Below, in pieces: positions 40,506 through 52,095 of a stretch of DNA of 64,000 nucleotides. Position numbers and translations under genes: made by a program. The notes under the pieces are model-generated. The model saw nothing but the letters and a program-made list of their open reading frames with translations, made no database searches and was not told the DNA's origin. Within the stretch, counting starts at the first letter, position 1, and the number at the start of each line of letters is the position of its first letter. This stretch comes from Argyresthia goedartella (lineage: Eukaryota; Arthropoda; Insecta; Lepidoptera; Argyresthiidae), in contig OX463812.1 in NCBI GenBank assembly GCA_949825045.1, positions 6,742,661 to 6,806,660 on the forward strand, in the 5' to 3' direction.

Positions 40506-41091
40506 TATGTTTTAGTTTCGTAAATAATTAGAGGTTTATAGTTTAATTGCGCACTAGGACTCTCCTGTTGCACAACTTTTTCTGTCCTGCCTAGGTTTGC
40601 TGTTGGAAATCTCTGTACAGAGATAAGTAAGCAAAGGAGAGTTGCTTATAAAATGTTTTGTTATCTTAGCATCAAGATTTCTGTGCAATTAAGAATATGA
40701 ATATAAATCATCGCAGTGAAGTCTAGTACCAATATAAAAAAACATTGAGCCATCCAATAGAGCGCTAGATTGTCATAGACAGACGCACAGACAGACACAC
40801 AGACTGAAAGACAGACAGGCGCTACAAACTTATAACACCCCTCTTTATGCATTGGAGGTGAAAAATTATAAACCTAATGATGATAATGCTAATAATAGTG
40901 CATCAATCAATCAATCGATAGATGATATAGATACTTTTGGACAATCTGCTTTTAGTTTTAATGTGCTATGTGACCTTTCAAAAAATATTTCGAGGCGTTA
41001 TTCCAAAATCTACAAACCAATCTCTTAATAGCAATCTATTAGATTGTTTTTCAAGCTTAAACTTACATACCAATCACATTAAAACTTAAAT
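40506..41091. other. No gene; (ACAGAC)n stretch
   Basis: An imperfect ACAGACAGAC-type run lies at about 40,778-40,822. Otherwise unassigned. Confidence 0.5.
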
Positions 41092-41340
41092 AAGGCATCA
41101 GGAGGCTTAACAGCAATGTTTGCAGAAGCGCGCACTGATGGCTTCCAAGCGATCATGAGAAGAAGAGCTGCGTCATTGCTGAGCAGAATGCGCGTCAGTA
41201 GCAACGGCATTCTAAAGGTGTTTTCTGAGAGATGGGATGGCCCATTCACCCACCATTGGGTAAACATGTTAATTTAGTTGTAATTATGTATGTATATGGA
41301 TCCTGTTATCTGAGCTAAATAAATAATAATAATAATAATT
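41092..41340 (+). pseudogene. LINE ORF2 C-terminal fragment with (AAT)n tail
   Basis: The plus strand reads MFAEARTDGFQAIMRRRAAS, LLSRMRVSSNG and VFSERWDGPFTHHWVNMLI, then a stop at about 41,275 and a (AATAAT)n tail at 41,318-41,340. It is a sister copy of the minus-strand fragment at 13.3-13.7 kb. The minus-strand open frame at 41,079-41,267 is its shadow. Confidence 0.7.
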
Positions 41341-42046
41341 AACATGTTATGTATAAATTTGTCCTAAAGCATCACATATGCGAGAAATGTGATGGTATAG
41401 AAGAGAAATTTAGTTCGGAGGTCTTAATTTCTTCTTTTATGAGATACTGTTGTAAATGATATCTTAAAAGATAAAGAGGTAGCCCAGCATTTTTTTTTAA
41501 ATAGTTTTCACATAAAAACTTCCTGGATTTTTGTTTTAAAAAAATGCTATCAAAAAAACCTTGCATAATAGCAGAAGAAATTTTCTATTACTTCATTCAA
41601 AGGTAACCAAAATCTCAAGTCACAGATGCGTAGAATGATTTATATTAGATAACTAAACCAGTACCTAAGTAAAAATTATATTAAAAAGAGTTAAAAAGCG
41701 CAAGTATTACCAATCAACTGTTAAATTCTGGGTTTGTTTGTAAAAATCAATAAAACATCGATAAAAACGAAACGGTAAGACATCTGCCGAAACAAGTTCG
41801 GCCTAGATGGTTCTAAATGGTCTGTACTATATCCGTTAAAGACTGTGCATCGATCAACCAAACAACCTGAATTTGTGTGAGATCCAAGACATTTTCACAA
41901 TAGTACATAATCTATGACATGTTTATCTAGGAAATCGGCGGCTAACATTAAAAGATGGCAATATAGAATAAAACTTTCTTATATATGCCTATAAAGGTTC
42001 CTAAAGAGTAACATGTCATGCCATCAAAGTTTTTAAGAGGTGATAA
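41341..42046. other. No recognised gene
   Basis: TGGTTCTAAATGGTCTGTAC at about 41,810 is the complement of a phrase near 44,885 (CAGACCATTTAGAACC), perhaps a shared short repeat. No gene is seen. Confidence 0.4.
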
Positions 42047-42300
42047 TGACGACCCGAATGGCCGAGTCGGCAGTGTCCCTGCCTACAAAGCCTAGGGTCT
42101 CGGGTTCGAGTCCCGGTGGGGGCAAATATTTGTTTGATGAGAACGGATGTTTGTACCCTAGTCATGGTTGTTTATCTATCTAAGTATAATATATACTAGT
42201 ATGTGTATTCTTTTCTAGTACCTAAGATACAGTGAATCCTAGTTTGGGGCTAGATCAACATGTGTAAATAGTGTCCAAGGTATTGTTATTATTAATATAA
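42047..42300 (+). mobile_element. SINE-I, tRNA-derived, full-length
   Basis: GACGACCCGAATGGCCGAGT with GTCTCGGGTTCGAGTCCCGG (intact B box), GCAAATATTTGTTTGATGAG, ACCCTAGTCATGGTTG, GAATCCTAGTTTGGGGCTAG and a (TTA)n-like end. It matches 5.81-6.06 kb in reverse. Confidence 0.9.
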
Positions 42301-43870
42301 TTATCTACTACATAAAATATTCCCATGCATTAACATCAACATCAGCGTCTCAGGGAACCCACTGTCTTTTATAGTTCTCCTCACGTACACGCGATTCAGC
42401 TCAGTCCTGTGCAACCCAAGTACATTGTTTTCCTGTTATCCTAGCTATGTCATCAAAGATTCCCAATCTCATCCCAATCCCAAAAAAACTTGTTTACGAC
42501 TCCGATAATTCGAAGATTTAGATGTTTCGTGTAAAAAAAGACGTAAAAGCAAAAGCTAAGGACATTTAATAGATGTCAATCTAAATTGTTTCTACCGGGC
42601 CGGCCGGTTGCAGATATCAGACATTGAATCTGTAGACATGGGAATCAGCAAACATGGGTATAAATGCACTCAAATTTTGGTCATCAGTGGAACACTATCA
42701 AGCGAATGCAGAGAATGTTGGCAAAATAAAGTACTGCTTTAATGTCATACTGACCTTATCATTTCCATAGAGAGAGAAAGTCACAGTATGAATTTGAGAC
42801 TCCATTAAAACACTGAGTTGTCAGTTGTGCGCCCGGGCCTACAACGGCTACAAAAAAATCTATACACTCACAATGTAAACAACCCGTCGATGCCAACATC
42901 AGTCCAAATTACATCTATTCGACCCGTTGAGGCCGTTCTGACTCACGGAAAGTGTCCCTAGGAGCGAATAAACCGAGATTGAAAAAGAAAAACTCAATAG
43001 AACATTAGGAACCCTCCTAGATTCGTTTGAACGATTTGAGGAAAACCTTAGAAAAATAATAGTAACATTATGAATGGCAGGAGTTAACAAAGGAATGGGG
43101 CGCTCTGTCTTCTAAAGTGGACCTTATTACATAAGCGATTCTGAGCTGATTAGTTGTGGGGCAGCTTTGTATGCTAGATAATCTGAAATCCTGAGGAAAA
43201 TGAAAGTAATGAAAATCTAATCTTGGCACCTACGATCTTAAGTGCAAAAAAATCTCCTGGGAGGTAGAATACGTTTAGATTTTCACAAACATTACCGCGC
43301 AAATTTTAAAACTTCAATCGTGGATATGTTTGAGTGTACTTATACTTTTAAAAATCCTTCTTATTGCAATCAAGGGCCCGAATGCACAACCGGCCACTCA
43401 GTATCAAGGGGACACTCAAACGCATGATGTTATTGTCTCACACCGGAAATGACAGCGCCAATATGACATGTAAGCAGCATTTGATCAGTAACCCATGCAT
43501 TCGGCTAAAAAGCTCCAAAATAAAAAAAGGAATGCATCAAATTGTAACTCCCCGCCCACGGTCAGGCCGTCACACAATCACGCGCCGCCACCGCACGGAG
43601 GGATATTTAAGATAAAACACCGGTTATAATCCTAAAGTTAACCTTTTGAATTGAATCCAAAATGTTAATTTATATATCTATGATAACCGGTTTATCGAAA
43701 ACCCCCTGACCCTCCTGGCTCGGGTACTTGGCCGCAACCTCGGTCGAAACCATTGTGCTAACCGCTTTTCTTTGTTCTCGACGCTCTGGTTTGGGTAATT
43801 TAGTTTTCTGGTCTTCAAGTTTTGGACACTAGGATATGTAAATGGGAGGTTCGTACTTTTTAAATCTTAT
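42301..43870. other. Unassigned intergenic sequence
   Basis: No domain is recognised in the open frames at 42,899-43,090, 43,242-43,427 or 43,364-43,615. No repeat match was found by eye. Confidence 0.45.
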
Positions 43871-43919
43871 TTAATGTAGTTTAATACAAATATTCATCGT
43901 TTGTATTAAACTACATTAA
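43871..43919. repeat. Perfect 20-bp inverted repeat, 9-nt loop
   Basis: TTAATGTAGTTTAATACAAA at 43,871-43,890 and its complement at 43,900-43,919. Confidence 0.9.
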
Positions 43920-43991
43920 TGGACAATATCGAAAAACGCTTTAAATGTCCATTTAGTTTAAGGAATTTTTAGATATTTATATTAGTGTCTT

Positions 43992-44443
43992 TATCTACAC
44001 ACGTATCATAAACCCTCTTTACTGCGTTCAAAAACCGCACGTTACGATCAGCATTATGTTAAACTACTTGGTAAAAACTCGTTTCGTATCTGGAAAACTA
44101 CACATTATGGTCATTATGTGTATTTTTTCTACATATAATGGCATTCAAATTTCGAACGCCGACGCCCGCCTGCATGCCGCCCCTAGTTTGTCTGTGAAGT
44201 TGGTACTAACATTCAAATTTCGAACGCCGACGCCCGAAGTTGGTGCTACAGAACAAGCTAAACAACTGCAGAGCCACAATGCCGGTCAAACATGCGGTTC
44301 CTGAACACATCAAAGAGAGCTTATGATATGTGTATAGATAAACTAGTGTTTGTAACTGTACATAATTAGGCCTTCGGCTCGTTTCATAAACCCACTCTCA
44401 AGTATTAATGCCCTCTATTATGTAGCAGTCACATAAACTACTA
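43992..44443 (+). repeat. Fam-1 repeat, copy 7 (subfamily A)
   Basis: Left end TATCTACACACGTATCAT, duplicated core at about 44,142 and 44,210, inner inverted end ATGTGTATAGATAAAC, one hairpin arm shortened, right end ATAAACTACTA. Confidence 0.85.
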
Positions 44444-44989
44444 TTATTTATGTGTCGCGTCTTGTTGCTTCAAAATAATTATGCAGGGTTAAAATGTATG
44501 CGCTTTTTATGTAGAAACAAGAAAAAAATATCCCCCAATCATCTCATATATTTTATAGCACTTCAAAGTGTAGAAGAGAATGACATAGAATGATTTTCGT
44601 TTTCTTTTGTTATAGAATTCGAGGGTCGTAAATGGTAAAAACTCAACAGAATAGAATTAAATGCTATTCTCAAAGAGTTTAATGGAAAAAAACGCACAAC
44701 AACAAAAGAACAGCTTGCGTTTGTATAGATTTAGTGGGAGATGTTTTAATTCATTGCACTTTAATATATATTTTTACACTCATTGCGTAACTATTCCTTT
44801 TTGTACCTTGGTGTCCGTGGCACATGATCTAGTACTAGTCTACAGGGTGTCCGGTAGATCGATGCAAAGACTTAAACCAAAGTTAGTACAGACCATTTAG
44901 AACCATTTGATTCATACATCATGGCGAAGTCATCAAGTTAAATTTTTATTGATGTAGTGTTTTTGGACTATTACACATTGGACTATTAA
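44444..44989. other. AT-rich; possible left part of the Tc1/mariner-type remnant
   Basis: ACAGGGTGTCCGGTAGATCG at about 44,843 could be an element end, but no matching right TIR is seen. Confidence 0.35.
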
Positions 44990-45290
44990 AGCCAGGAGCT
45001 ATCTTGGCGACTATTTTCCAAATTGCTGGATCGGCGGAGACGGGCCTATTACTTGGCCTGCTCGTTCATCAGACTTGCCCCCAATGGACTATTTTGTGTG
45101 AGGCAGAGCCAAAGAACTGGTCTATTCCAACGTAGCCATCGAAACAAAAGAAGAGTTGATTTAAAAAATAAGAATGGCTTTCGACACCATGAGAGATGAA
45201 ATGATGCTCAAAATCACGACCATGGAAGTCCGAAGATGGGCTTGCGTCTGTGTGAGGAACCAAGGATCTCATTTTGAGCATGAATAGCAC
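44990..45290 (+). pseudogene. Tc1/mariner-type DDE transposase C-terminal remnant
   Basis: With stops allowed, one frame reads WPARSSDLPPMDYFV, then GRAKELVYSNVAIETKEELI and finally CVRNQGSHFEHE. W-P-x-R-S-x-D-L-x-P-x-D is the third catalytic acid region of DDE_3-type (IS630/Tc1/mariner) transposases in insects, and the C-terminal G-x-H-F-E-H is also typical. At least two in-frame stops are present and the first two catalytic acids are missing, so it is a dead fragment. Confidence 0.6.
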
Positions 45291-45761
45291 AAATTATAAA
45301 ATAAAATACAAAAATCAATAAATAAATTTAACTAATTAAAAAGAATGTCTAAAAAGTCTATTTTTCTCCCTCAAACTGGTTTATTAAGTCATAACTTCAA
45401 GATTATGTAAGGTATCTACTTCTATAATATCTTAAATTAAATATTATTAACTAAGAATGTTTTAATAAAGATTTGCACATAAAAAGGTTTCACATGTTTT
45501 TGTTAAATTAGGTCCGAAAAACTTATTTTATTGATGATTGAAATTTGCCGTGCTCTTCAATGGTCTGTAAAAACTAATTCTGACGTAGCATATGCACAAA
45601 TAAATATTTATTAGAATGCTTATTAGGTGATTTATTATGATCAATTGTAAACTATTCCAATTATTGTTTACTTTCGCAATGATAATCACTTAACTGTGAA
45701 AATCTGAAAATTTTCTTCAAAAGCACTAAATCATCAATAAAATTTAAAGGTAAGACTTCGC
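45291..45761. other. No recognised feature
   Basis: AT-rich (long A/T runs); nothing recognised. Confidence 0.5.
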
Positions 45762-46785
45762 CACATGTATGTTTACACCCACTTGTGCGGTGGGTGTAAT
45801 CTTGTTATCAGCGTTATTGACAAATTAGTATGTTCTGTTTGTGAACGCACTTTTCGCGATGCTTGTATCGGAATTAACAAGGAAAGTTTCTCGAAGATGT
45901 CTATGTCTGTACGTCGAAAATTGCTTGGAAATGCCATGATTGTAAAGCACAGTAGAAAAAGGAAGATGAGGCTTCTGTCGGTGCTAATCATGGCTCCATT
46001 GAGCTGGATATGGATATAAAATTCCAGCGTCAATTTGACAGATTAGAGGAACTAATTAAGTCTTCGGCGGCACAGTTGAGATCGGAGTTTCAAGCATTCA
46101 GGAAAGAGCTTGAGCTGAACTTCAGACTGCGACTAAATTCCTATCAGATCAATGCAATGACTTCACCGAGGGCCTGAACTCCTTTCAGTCTAAACTAAAG
46201 TCCCTTAAGAGCGAGAATACTCAACTTCAGCAAAATGTGAGAGAGCTAAACTCTAAAATGCTACAGATAGAGCAGCAAGCTAGAGATTGCAACGTCAAAA
46301 TTCAACGCATTCCGGTGCAAAATAATGAGAAACTTGTAAATACTGTAATGCAGCTGGCTAAGTCAGTCTCGTGCATCCTTGAAGATAAGGATATATTAAC
46401 CTACACCAGAGTAGCCAAGCAGGACGCGAGTTCATCCAGGCCTAAAGCAACTGTCCTCAAGTTGTCCTCTCCTCGACTGCGCGACACCCTATTATCTTGT
46501 TGTCTTAAGTTTAATAAGCAAAACCCTAACGACAAACTAAACACCTCTAACCTCGGTTTTGGTGGCGACAAGTCACCGATCTTTGTCAATGAGCACCTGT
46601 CCCTGAGCAATCGCGACCTGCAAGCTAAGGCTCGTTTCTTCAAGAAACTGGCTGGCTATAAAAACTGAAAGGCTGGATATAAACATCTGTGGGTGAGAGG
46701 CGGTAGGATCTTAATGCGCAAGGATTACAAATCTACAGTGATTTGGGTGAAAAGGCTGGATTGTTTTGCCAAGCATAAATAATCC
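45762..46785 (+). pseudogene. LINE ORF1 remnant: PHD-like finger, coiled coil, FP-like domain
   Basis: The first frame (45,765-46,019) begins with a Cys-rich PHD-like finger (CGGCN, CSVCERTFRDACIGINKESF). A second frame (about 46,012-46,175) is a coiled coil (RQFDRLEELIKSSAAQLRSE). A third (46,237-46,668) contains VKIQRIPVQNNEKLVN, ILTYTRVAKQDASSSRPKAT and SPIFVNEHLSLSNRDLQAKA, continuing after a short break to LWVRGGRILMRKDYKST. That last part resembles the baculovirus FP25K-like domain found in ORF1 proteins of many insect LINEs; such proteins bind the element RNA. Two or more frameshifts break it, and no ORF2 follows. Confidence 0.75.
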
Positions 46786-48689
46786 TAATGTCTATATATG
46801 TGTGTATATTTTTCTTGTTTTTGTTTGTCAAAAAATAAAAGAGTCAGATAAATCACTGGATAATTTTATTTGGAGAAGGATAGATCAAGGTCGTGAGTAG
46901 TTGGCATTGATTAATTGAACGTATTACACCCAGAAGTTACTCGCCGAGTGGTTTAGGTCTCCTGTGGCGTCTCCAATGAATTTCAGCTTTCAGTCGTCAA
47001 TCTGGGGCAGGTCACCCACTGAGAGAACGTCGTCTCCGTCTCGACTCCAGTGACTTGGTCCAAGGGCCTCGTAGTTCGTAGGTTATCAGAGGTTAGCCAA
47101 GGCTTGGAAATTGGCCAGGAATGGCTTGGAAATTGGCCGTCAAGGGCTTGGACCCCTTAGAATGGGGAAAACAGTATATTATACATATTTACACGAAAAA
47201 CATTTTATTTAAGTACATATAACACACAACCTACACACACACACACACACATGTACATACACACATACACACACATACATACACAAGATAGCTAAAGTTA
47301 TACCTGATAAATAAGTACCCCGTTATAACATAAATAAAAAATAGGTACATAAGTACATGCATATAATGATCCCACTGTTATTAAATTTAAGTTATATTTT
47401 AACTAAGATAGCAACCTAATATTTATCAAACACAAATGTTAGATGTAAGTTAGCTATTAGATATTGTAGTGTCCTGACAGGGTTCATTGTAGGATATATT
47501 TTTGTTAAAGTGTACCACTATGACGCAATAAATGTATAAGTATGAGTATAAAGACATCCCCCTTAATTTCCGAAACTATCTAGTGATCATTAAATTAAAA
47601 AATATATATATAAATAATCTTATGCTATTTCGATCTTTACTTACCTTATGGGAAAAATAAAGGGAAATGTATGCTTTAAATTGGGGGACACAATGAAGTT
47701 TGAAGTTTGAAGCAAACTAGTTTCGTGGTAAGGAACCCTTCTTACGTGAATCCGGGCCGCACTTGGCCGTCAATTGGGTATTCTATGGGTATTCACAATA
47801 TACTCGAATTCCTTATTAACCAGAGAGATTGGCTAAGTTCTGCCATTTTGAATTCATTTCCTCATCACTCCTCAACCTCGGGAACTTCAACAAAATGAAC
47901 TTTACTCAAACATTGAGGAGAAACCATATTACGGCGGATTTAGACGTATCTAGTTGAAAGAGCTAATTGGCGTCGCCAGCCGCCGTGTACACTAGACTGG
48001 CACTATATATTTTATATGTTTTTTTTTTTAAATGAATTGAAAAAATAATAATTCAAGAGAGCTATTTTAAACGAGATGTATAGAACTATTGCTAGACGGG
48101 ATGACTTATATTTTAAAGGATGAAATTTCAAAAAAAAGCAATGACCTTGGTAGATTAAATGGATTAGACGTATTACTGTTGAAACAACTTAGATTAGCAG
48201 ATCCATCAGATTACAAGATTAACGAATGATCCAAATTTGGCACGAAAGAAAATTAAGAAAGAAATTCTTGAACGCGACTGATGCGACGTGCTGAGACGGA
48301 CGGGAGGGGAGGGAAAAATTCACTGGCGCAAAAAATAGAGCTTGTTCTATTCCGTTCCAGCGCTGGCGCCCAAATCTGGACTGGTACGAAAAATCTTTTC
48401 ATGGTGCCAGCACTGGCATGCCAGCGAGACTGATGCCAGCAACTGGATCCATCTAAATCCAGCATTAAGCATTTCTGGTAAGTTGATGACGTCGCAGAGG
48501 AAGCAATCAAATGTTGAGAGTTGTAGTGGTGGAAATCAGTGTGTCACAATTATGTTGATATCTAGATCCCATGCTAATGAAATCTGGAAATATTTAAAAA
48601 AATCTGGTTATGTTAAAATACCGCACAATATACTAATATTTCTTTCTGTAGACATCCTACTCGTTTAATCTATATACGTTCGTTCGCGT
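46786..48689. other. Unassigned; short tandem repeats
   Basis: The phrase GGCTTGGAAATTGGCC occurs twice 22 bp apart (about 47,101-47,140), followed by a partial third unit. A (CA)n tract with CATACA variants lies at 47,232-47,285. No gene is recognised; short open frames near 48.3-48.7 kb have no domain. Confidence 0.5.
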
Positions 48690-49500
48690 GGGTTCTGCAC
48701 AAATCCCATTTTTTTGAAGAAACTACAAAGTTATGGTTTTATTTTTTTCCCTTTATAAGGCCTTGTTTCTTACCAAATTTCATGATTCTAGGTCATCGGG
48801 AAGAACCCTGTAGGTTTTAAGACCCTTTCGAGTACCTAGCGAATACGGCAAATTTGCGGCATTAACTGTTCTACATTTTGATTGCTACAAGTATTTTTTT
48901 TTGACAACTTTGCTTTGACCAAGAGATTGCCATTATTCACAGATACAAGGTACCAGAAACTTGTGTAATTGATATTGATTAAACTTGGTACCTTCACGCG
49001 TTCCTGAGAAAATCGGTCTTGACAGACTGACGGACAGAGAAACAGATAGAGTTTTCGGATTATTTTCTTTAACTTGATCTATGAGACCTTCCTTGAGCCA
49101 AATTTCATGATTTAGGTCAACAAGAAGTACCCTATAGGTTTTAATTATCTTGCAAACCTCAAGAAAATCCAGCAAAATTACATAAAAATAAACATTTATA
49201 TACAGGCACATTGTGAGGTTATGGGCGGCACTTTTTGATGGTGTTAACCGATAAGTTTAATTTTTTCATAACTTAAAGAGACTACAGACTTCAACAGTCG
49301 ATATCAATTTCAACTTGATATGTTTACGCGTTTCTGAGAAATAGGGTCAGACGGATAGACATATAGACAATAAAGTGTTCCTATACGGGTTCATATTCAT
49401 ATTCATATTCATTTATTTGCATATAACATGTACCTATTCCTATTCCTATTTCCTTTGAAGGTACGGAACCCTGAAAATAAAATGCTGTGCGTTTATTTCG
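48690..49500. repeat. Two diverged copies of a lepidopteran dispersed repeat
   Basis: CCAAATTTCATGATTCTAGG with GTCATCGGGAAGAACCCTGT (about 48,775) and CCAAATTTCATGATTTAGGT with CAACAAGAAGTACCCTATAG (about 49,099) are two forms of one phrase. ACGCGTTCCTGAGAAAATCG (48,997) and ACGCGTTTCTGAGAAATAGG (49,326) also recur. The block ends with (TCATAT)n at about 49,389-49,410 and GGTACGGAACCCTGAAAATA, the end of the GGTTCCGTACC family. Confidence 0.6.
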
Positions 49501-50044
49501 CTGAAACAAGAAAATCACCCGACCGGCTTGCATAATTCCTACTTTGTTGTACTCCTAGTCCGGAGGAGATTGAGGTGAAAAGAAAATTAGAAAAACGCAA
49601 AGAGATCTTTTGTATGGGAAGTTCAGCATTTTTTAGGGTTCCGTACCTACCTCAAAGGCACTTTTCTCTGGAACTATAAGAACTCTTCTTGAAATCTTAT
49701 GCAAAAATACTTATCCTGATAATCGCAACATAATTCGAGCCTAATATGAAAAAAATATTGACTTCAAAAAGTGGAGGGGGTAAAATTACAAAATGGTAAA
49801 AAAAACACTGTAATAAGTAATGTAGGGTATCCTTGAAAAGGACTCTTTATAAACTTTTCAAACATTTACTTCTTAAATTTTTGTTTTTGCAACTTCAGAG
49901 GTTATGATAAAAAAATAACAAAAAATGACCATTCCCCGCCTTATCTCTGAAACCACAGAGTCTAAGATTATGAAAAAAGTACAGAATATAGAACTTAAGC
50001 CAAAGAGTACCGGAAATCCTACCAGGAATTGCCAAGGTTTTTAT
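49501..50044. other. Unassigned; GGTTCCGTACC fragment
   Basis: TTTTTTAGGGTTCCGTACCT at about 49,629 begins another fragment of the GGTTCC family. Otherwise nothing. Confidence 0.45.
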
Positions 50045-50106
50045 TTGTCTGTAAACATCATACAAACTTGTATGATGTTTACAGACAACCAGGTGTATGC
50101 ACCTGG
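50045..50106. repeat. 21-bp near-perfect palindrome followed by CCAGGTG palindrome
   Basis: TTGTCTGTAAACATCATACA and A at 50,045-50,065 pair exactly with 50,068-50,088, with a central AC only 2 nt long. CCAGGTG TATG CACCTGG follows at 50,089-50,106. Confidence 0.9.
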
Positions 50107-50160
50107 TTACATACATGAAGTATGAAATTAGCCGCACCAATAACTGTGTAAACAACATTT
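50098..50160 (+). repeat. Short dispersed repeat (GGTTACATATATGG type)
   Basis: CACCTGGTTACATACATGAA, GTATGAAATTAGCCGCACCA and ATAACTGTGTAAACAACATT follow the order seen at 13.93 kb. Confidence 0.55.
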
Positions 50161-50887
50161 TGCAATGTAAAATCAAAACTATTCACTCCACACCATCCCT
50201 ACCATTGTACGGTGGTTCAGTGTAATGGTACACGAGAGTCAGTACGTTTGATACTTCATTTTGCGTGACAGAGGGCTAGCCCATCGCCGCGCTGTTTTGA
50301 ATACGAGAGTCGGTTCATATAACGTTTGGGGTTTTGAGTAGCTCAGGGTAAGTTAGCAAAAAACAATGAGCCGAGCACGTGGGATGGTTCGAGGAAGGTT
50401 ACAGGTCAGGTTTTTTTTTGTCGCATTCCTGCGGAATGTGTAGGGATCAGAGCCGATTTGGCTGCGCGCTGAATAAATTATGAATAACTAAATAATGGAA
50501 GGTTATTATGGAACGATACGGAGAAAGCTATTATGTTGACTGCAAATATACAATTGCGTTTGTTTGGTACGATTTGGCGAGTTTGATATCACGAGTCTGA
50601 ATATCATTCTAGTGATCTTTGTCTAGCGCGCTAGCGGTCGGGAAGGCTTAAATTAATCGCAACAAGCTTTTATGGTCAGCGATCAACAGATTTTGTGTAT
50701 CGGCAATACCGAATGGCTTGAGTAATAACCTACGGTTGATCATAGTGAATTTGCGTACACAAAGTTTGTATAACGGTGGATCTGCATGGCATGTTTGGTT
50801 GAAATTGGACCCTGTGTAGTTAGAGATAAGAAGCTTTGCTTGGGCAGCGCGTGTTCGCAAAGGACGCCATTTTTTTCCAGACATGTG
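50161..50887. other. Unassigned; SINE-III-like scraps
   Basis: TTTTGCGTGACAGAGGGCTA followed by GCCCATCGCC at about 50,260 resembles the body of SINE-III at 16.5 kb. No gene is seen. Confidence 0.4.
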
Positions 50888-50945
50888 GGTACTATAAATA
50901 CGATAGCGGGGAAGGGGAGAGCATTCAGTCTCAGCGTTAAGCTAC
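50888..50945 (+). promoter_or_regulatory. Core-promoter-like stretch (TATA plus initiator spacing)
   Basis: CTATAAATACGATAGCGGGG at 50,892 is followed about 32 bp later by an insect initiator-like CATTCAGTCTC (50,923). The spacing fits an RNA polymerase II core promoter or an LTR U3/R border. No matching second LTR and no coding region downstream were found. Confidence 0.3.
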
Positions 50946-51965
50946 TGTGACAGTCGTCTTTCAGCAGTTCTAAACAGTTTTGGTCTGCCGTTTTTCGCGT
51001 CAGAACTGGACGAATTTTGATTGCGTGTTTCAGTAGATTTTCGTGAGTGTCTGAAGCGCCGAGATATACCTCGGTTCCTATCCTTTAAATCAACCTACCC
51101 CAAATTCCAAAACTATCCTTGGGTCGTTAGATAAGAACTTGTAGGTAATTGATCTGAGTCTGAGTCTGGGCTTGGAGCGACCCTAAATTCCTTTTTCCTT
51201 CACCATAGGGTTCCTGGAGTGGCTCTTAGGATATTCGCGGGCTAATCCTCTCCTCATTCCTTTCGAGTAGTGAGTTTTGAAATTCCCACACACACAGTCA
51301 TTAAACATACAAGCACATTCAAATCAAACTCAACCATTTTCGAGTGGTGTCGATAATGGACGTGGTACAACACTAGGATTTTAGACTAGGCTAGACAGGA
51401 GTTTAGTTGCGGCTAAACCTAGGTTGGCAGGGCATAGGGAGACTGTTTGATCGATGAGGTTCCGCGGATGGAAATAACAAATTCAGAACAAAGTTAAACC
51501 GGTGTCAACACAGATAACCTATCCTGTTGATATTTTGACATTTGAGTGTTGTCGGGGACGCGCGAAGAGATCAAATTACAGTCTAAAGTTCATTGTTTAG
51601 GGCCGGGTAGATTGTTTTGCCTTGCCTTGGATCAGTTTGGATTCAAGTTGCATCTTTAAATTAAATGTAAATTTCGCTGGAGGTCTAATGTGTAGGCTGA
51701 ATCAAATATTTATGATTGGGCTTAGTCGAGGTCGTGCTGAGGTCAGTGGAATTCATAGATCGGTATTTATCGAACTATGCACTTCGCTATGGTGAGGGTT
51801 AGATCTCCTAAAGCGCTAATGACAACGTTTCGATAACATCCAGCTCAAATTGCGCAGAGTTGAAGGTTTAAAAACGTTACGGACCTTTTGAGGTAACCGC
51901 TAGTTCAAACCCATTTCGGAAAATCAAATCGCAATTGTGTAAACCGGTCTATTCGGATCGTTATT
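50946..51965. other. Unassigned, possibly 5' leader of an unknown element
   Basis: This is about 1 kb of more balanced base composition without long open frames. The phrase TGTTGTCGGGGACGCGCGAA near 51,548 stands out, but I cannot place it. Confidence 0.35.
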
Positions 51966-52095
51966 GCCATGAACTAAATATAAGTATGTGTACCGTTGTC
52001 TAGTACCCAAGATACAGGGAATCCTAGTTTGGGGCTAGATCAATGTGTGTAAAATGATGTCCAAGGAATTATTATTATTATTATATTATTATATA
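51966..52095 (+). mobile_element. SINE-I, 3' part only
   Basis: TAGTACCCAAGATACAGGGA, ATCCTAGTTTGGGGCTAGAT, GTCCAAGGAATTATTATT. The tRNA-like head is missing (5'-truncated). Confidence 0.8.
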
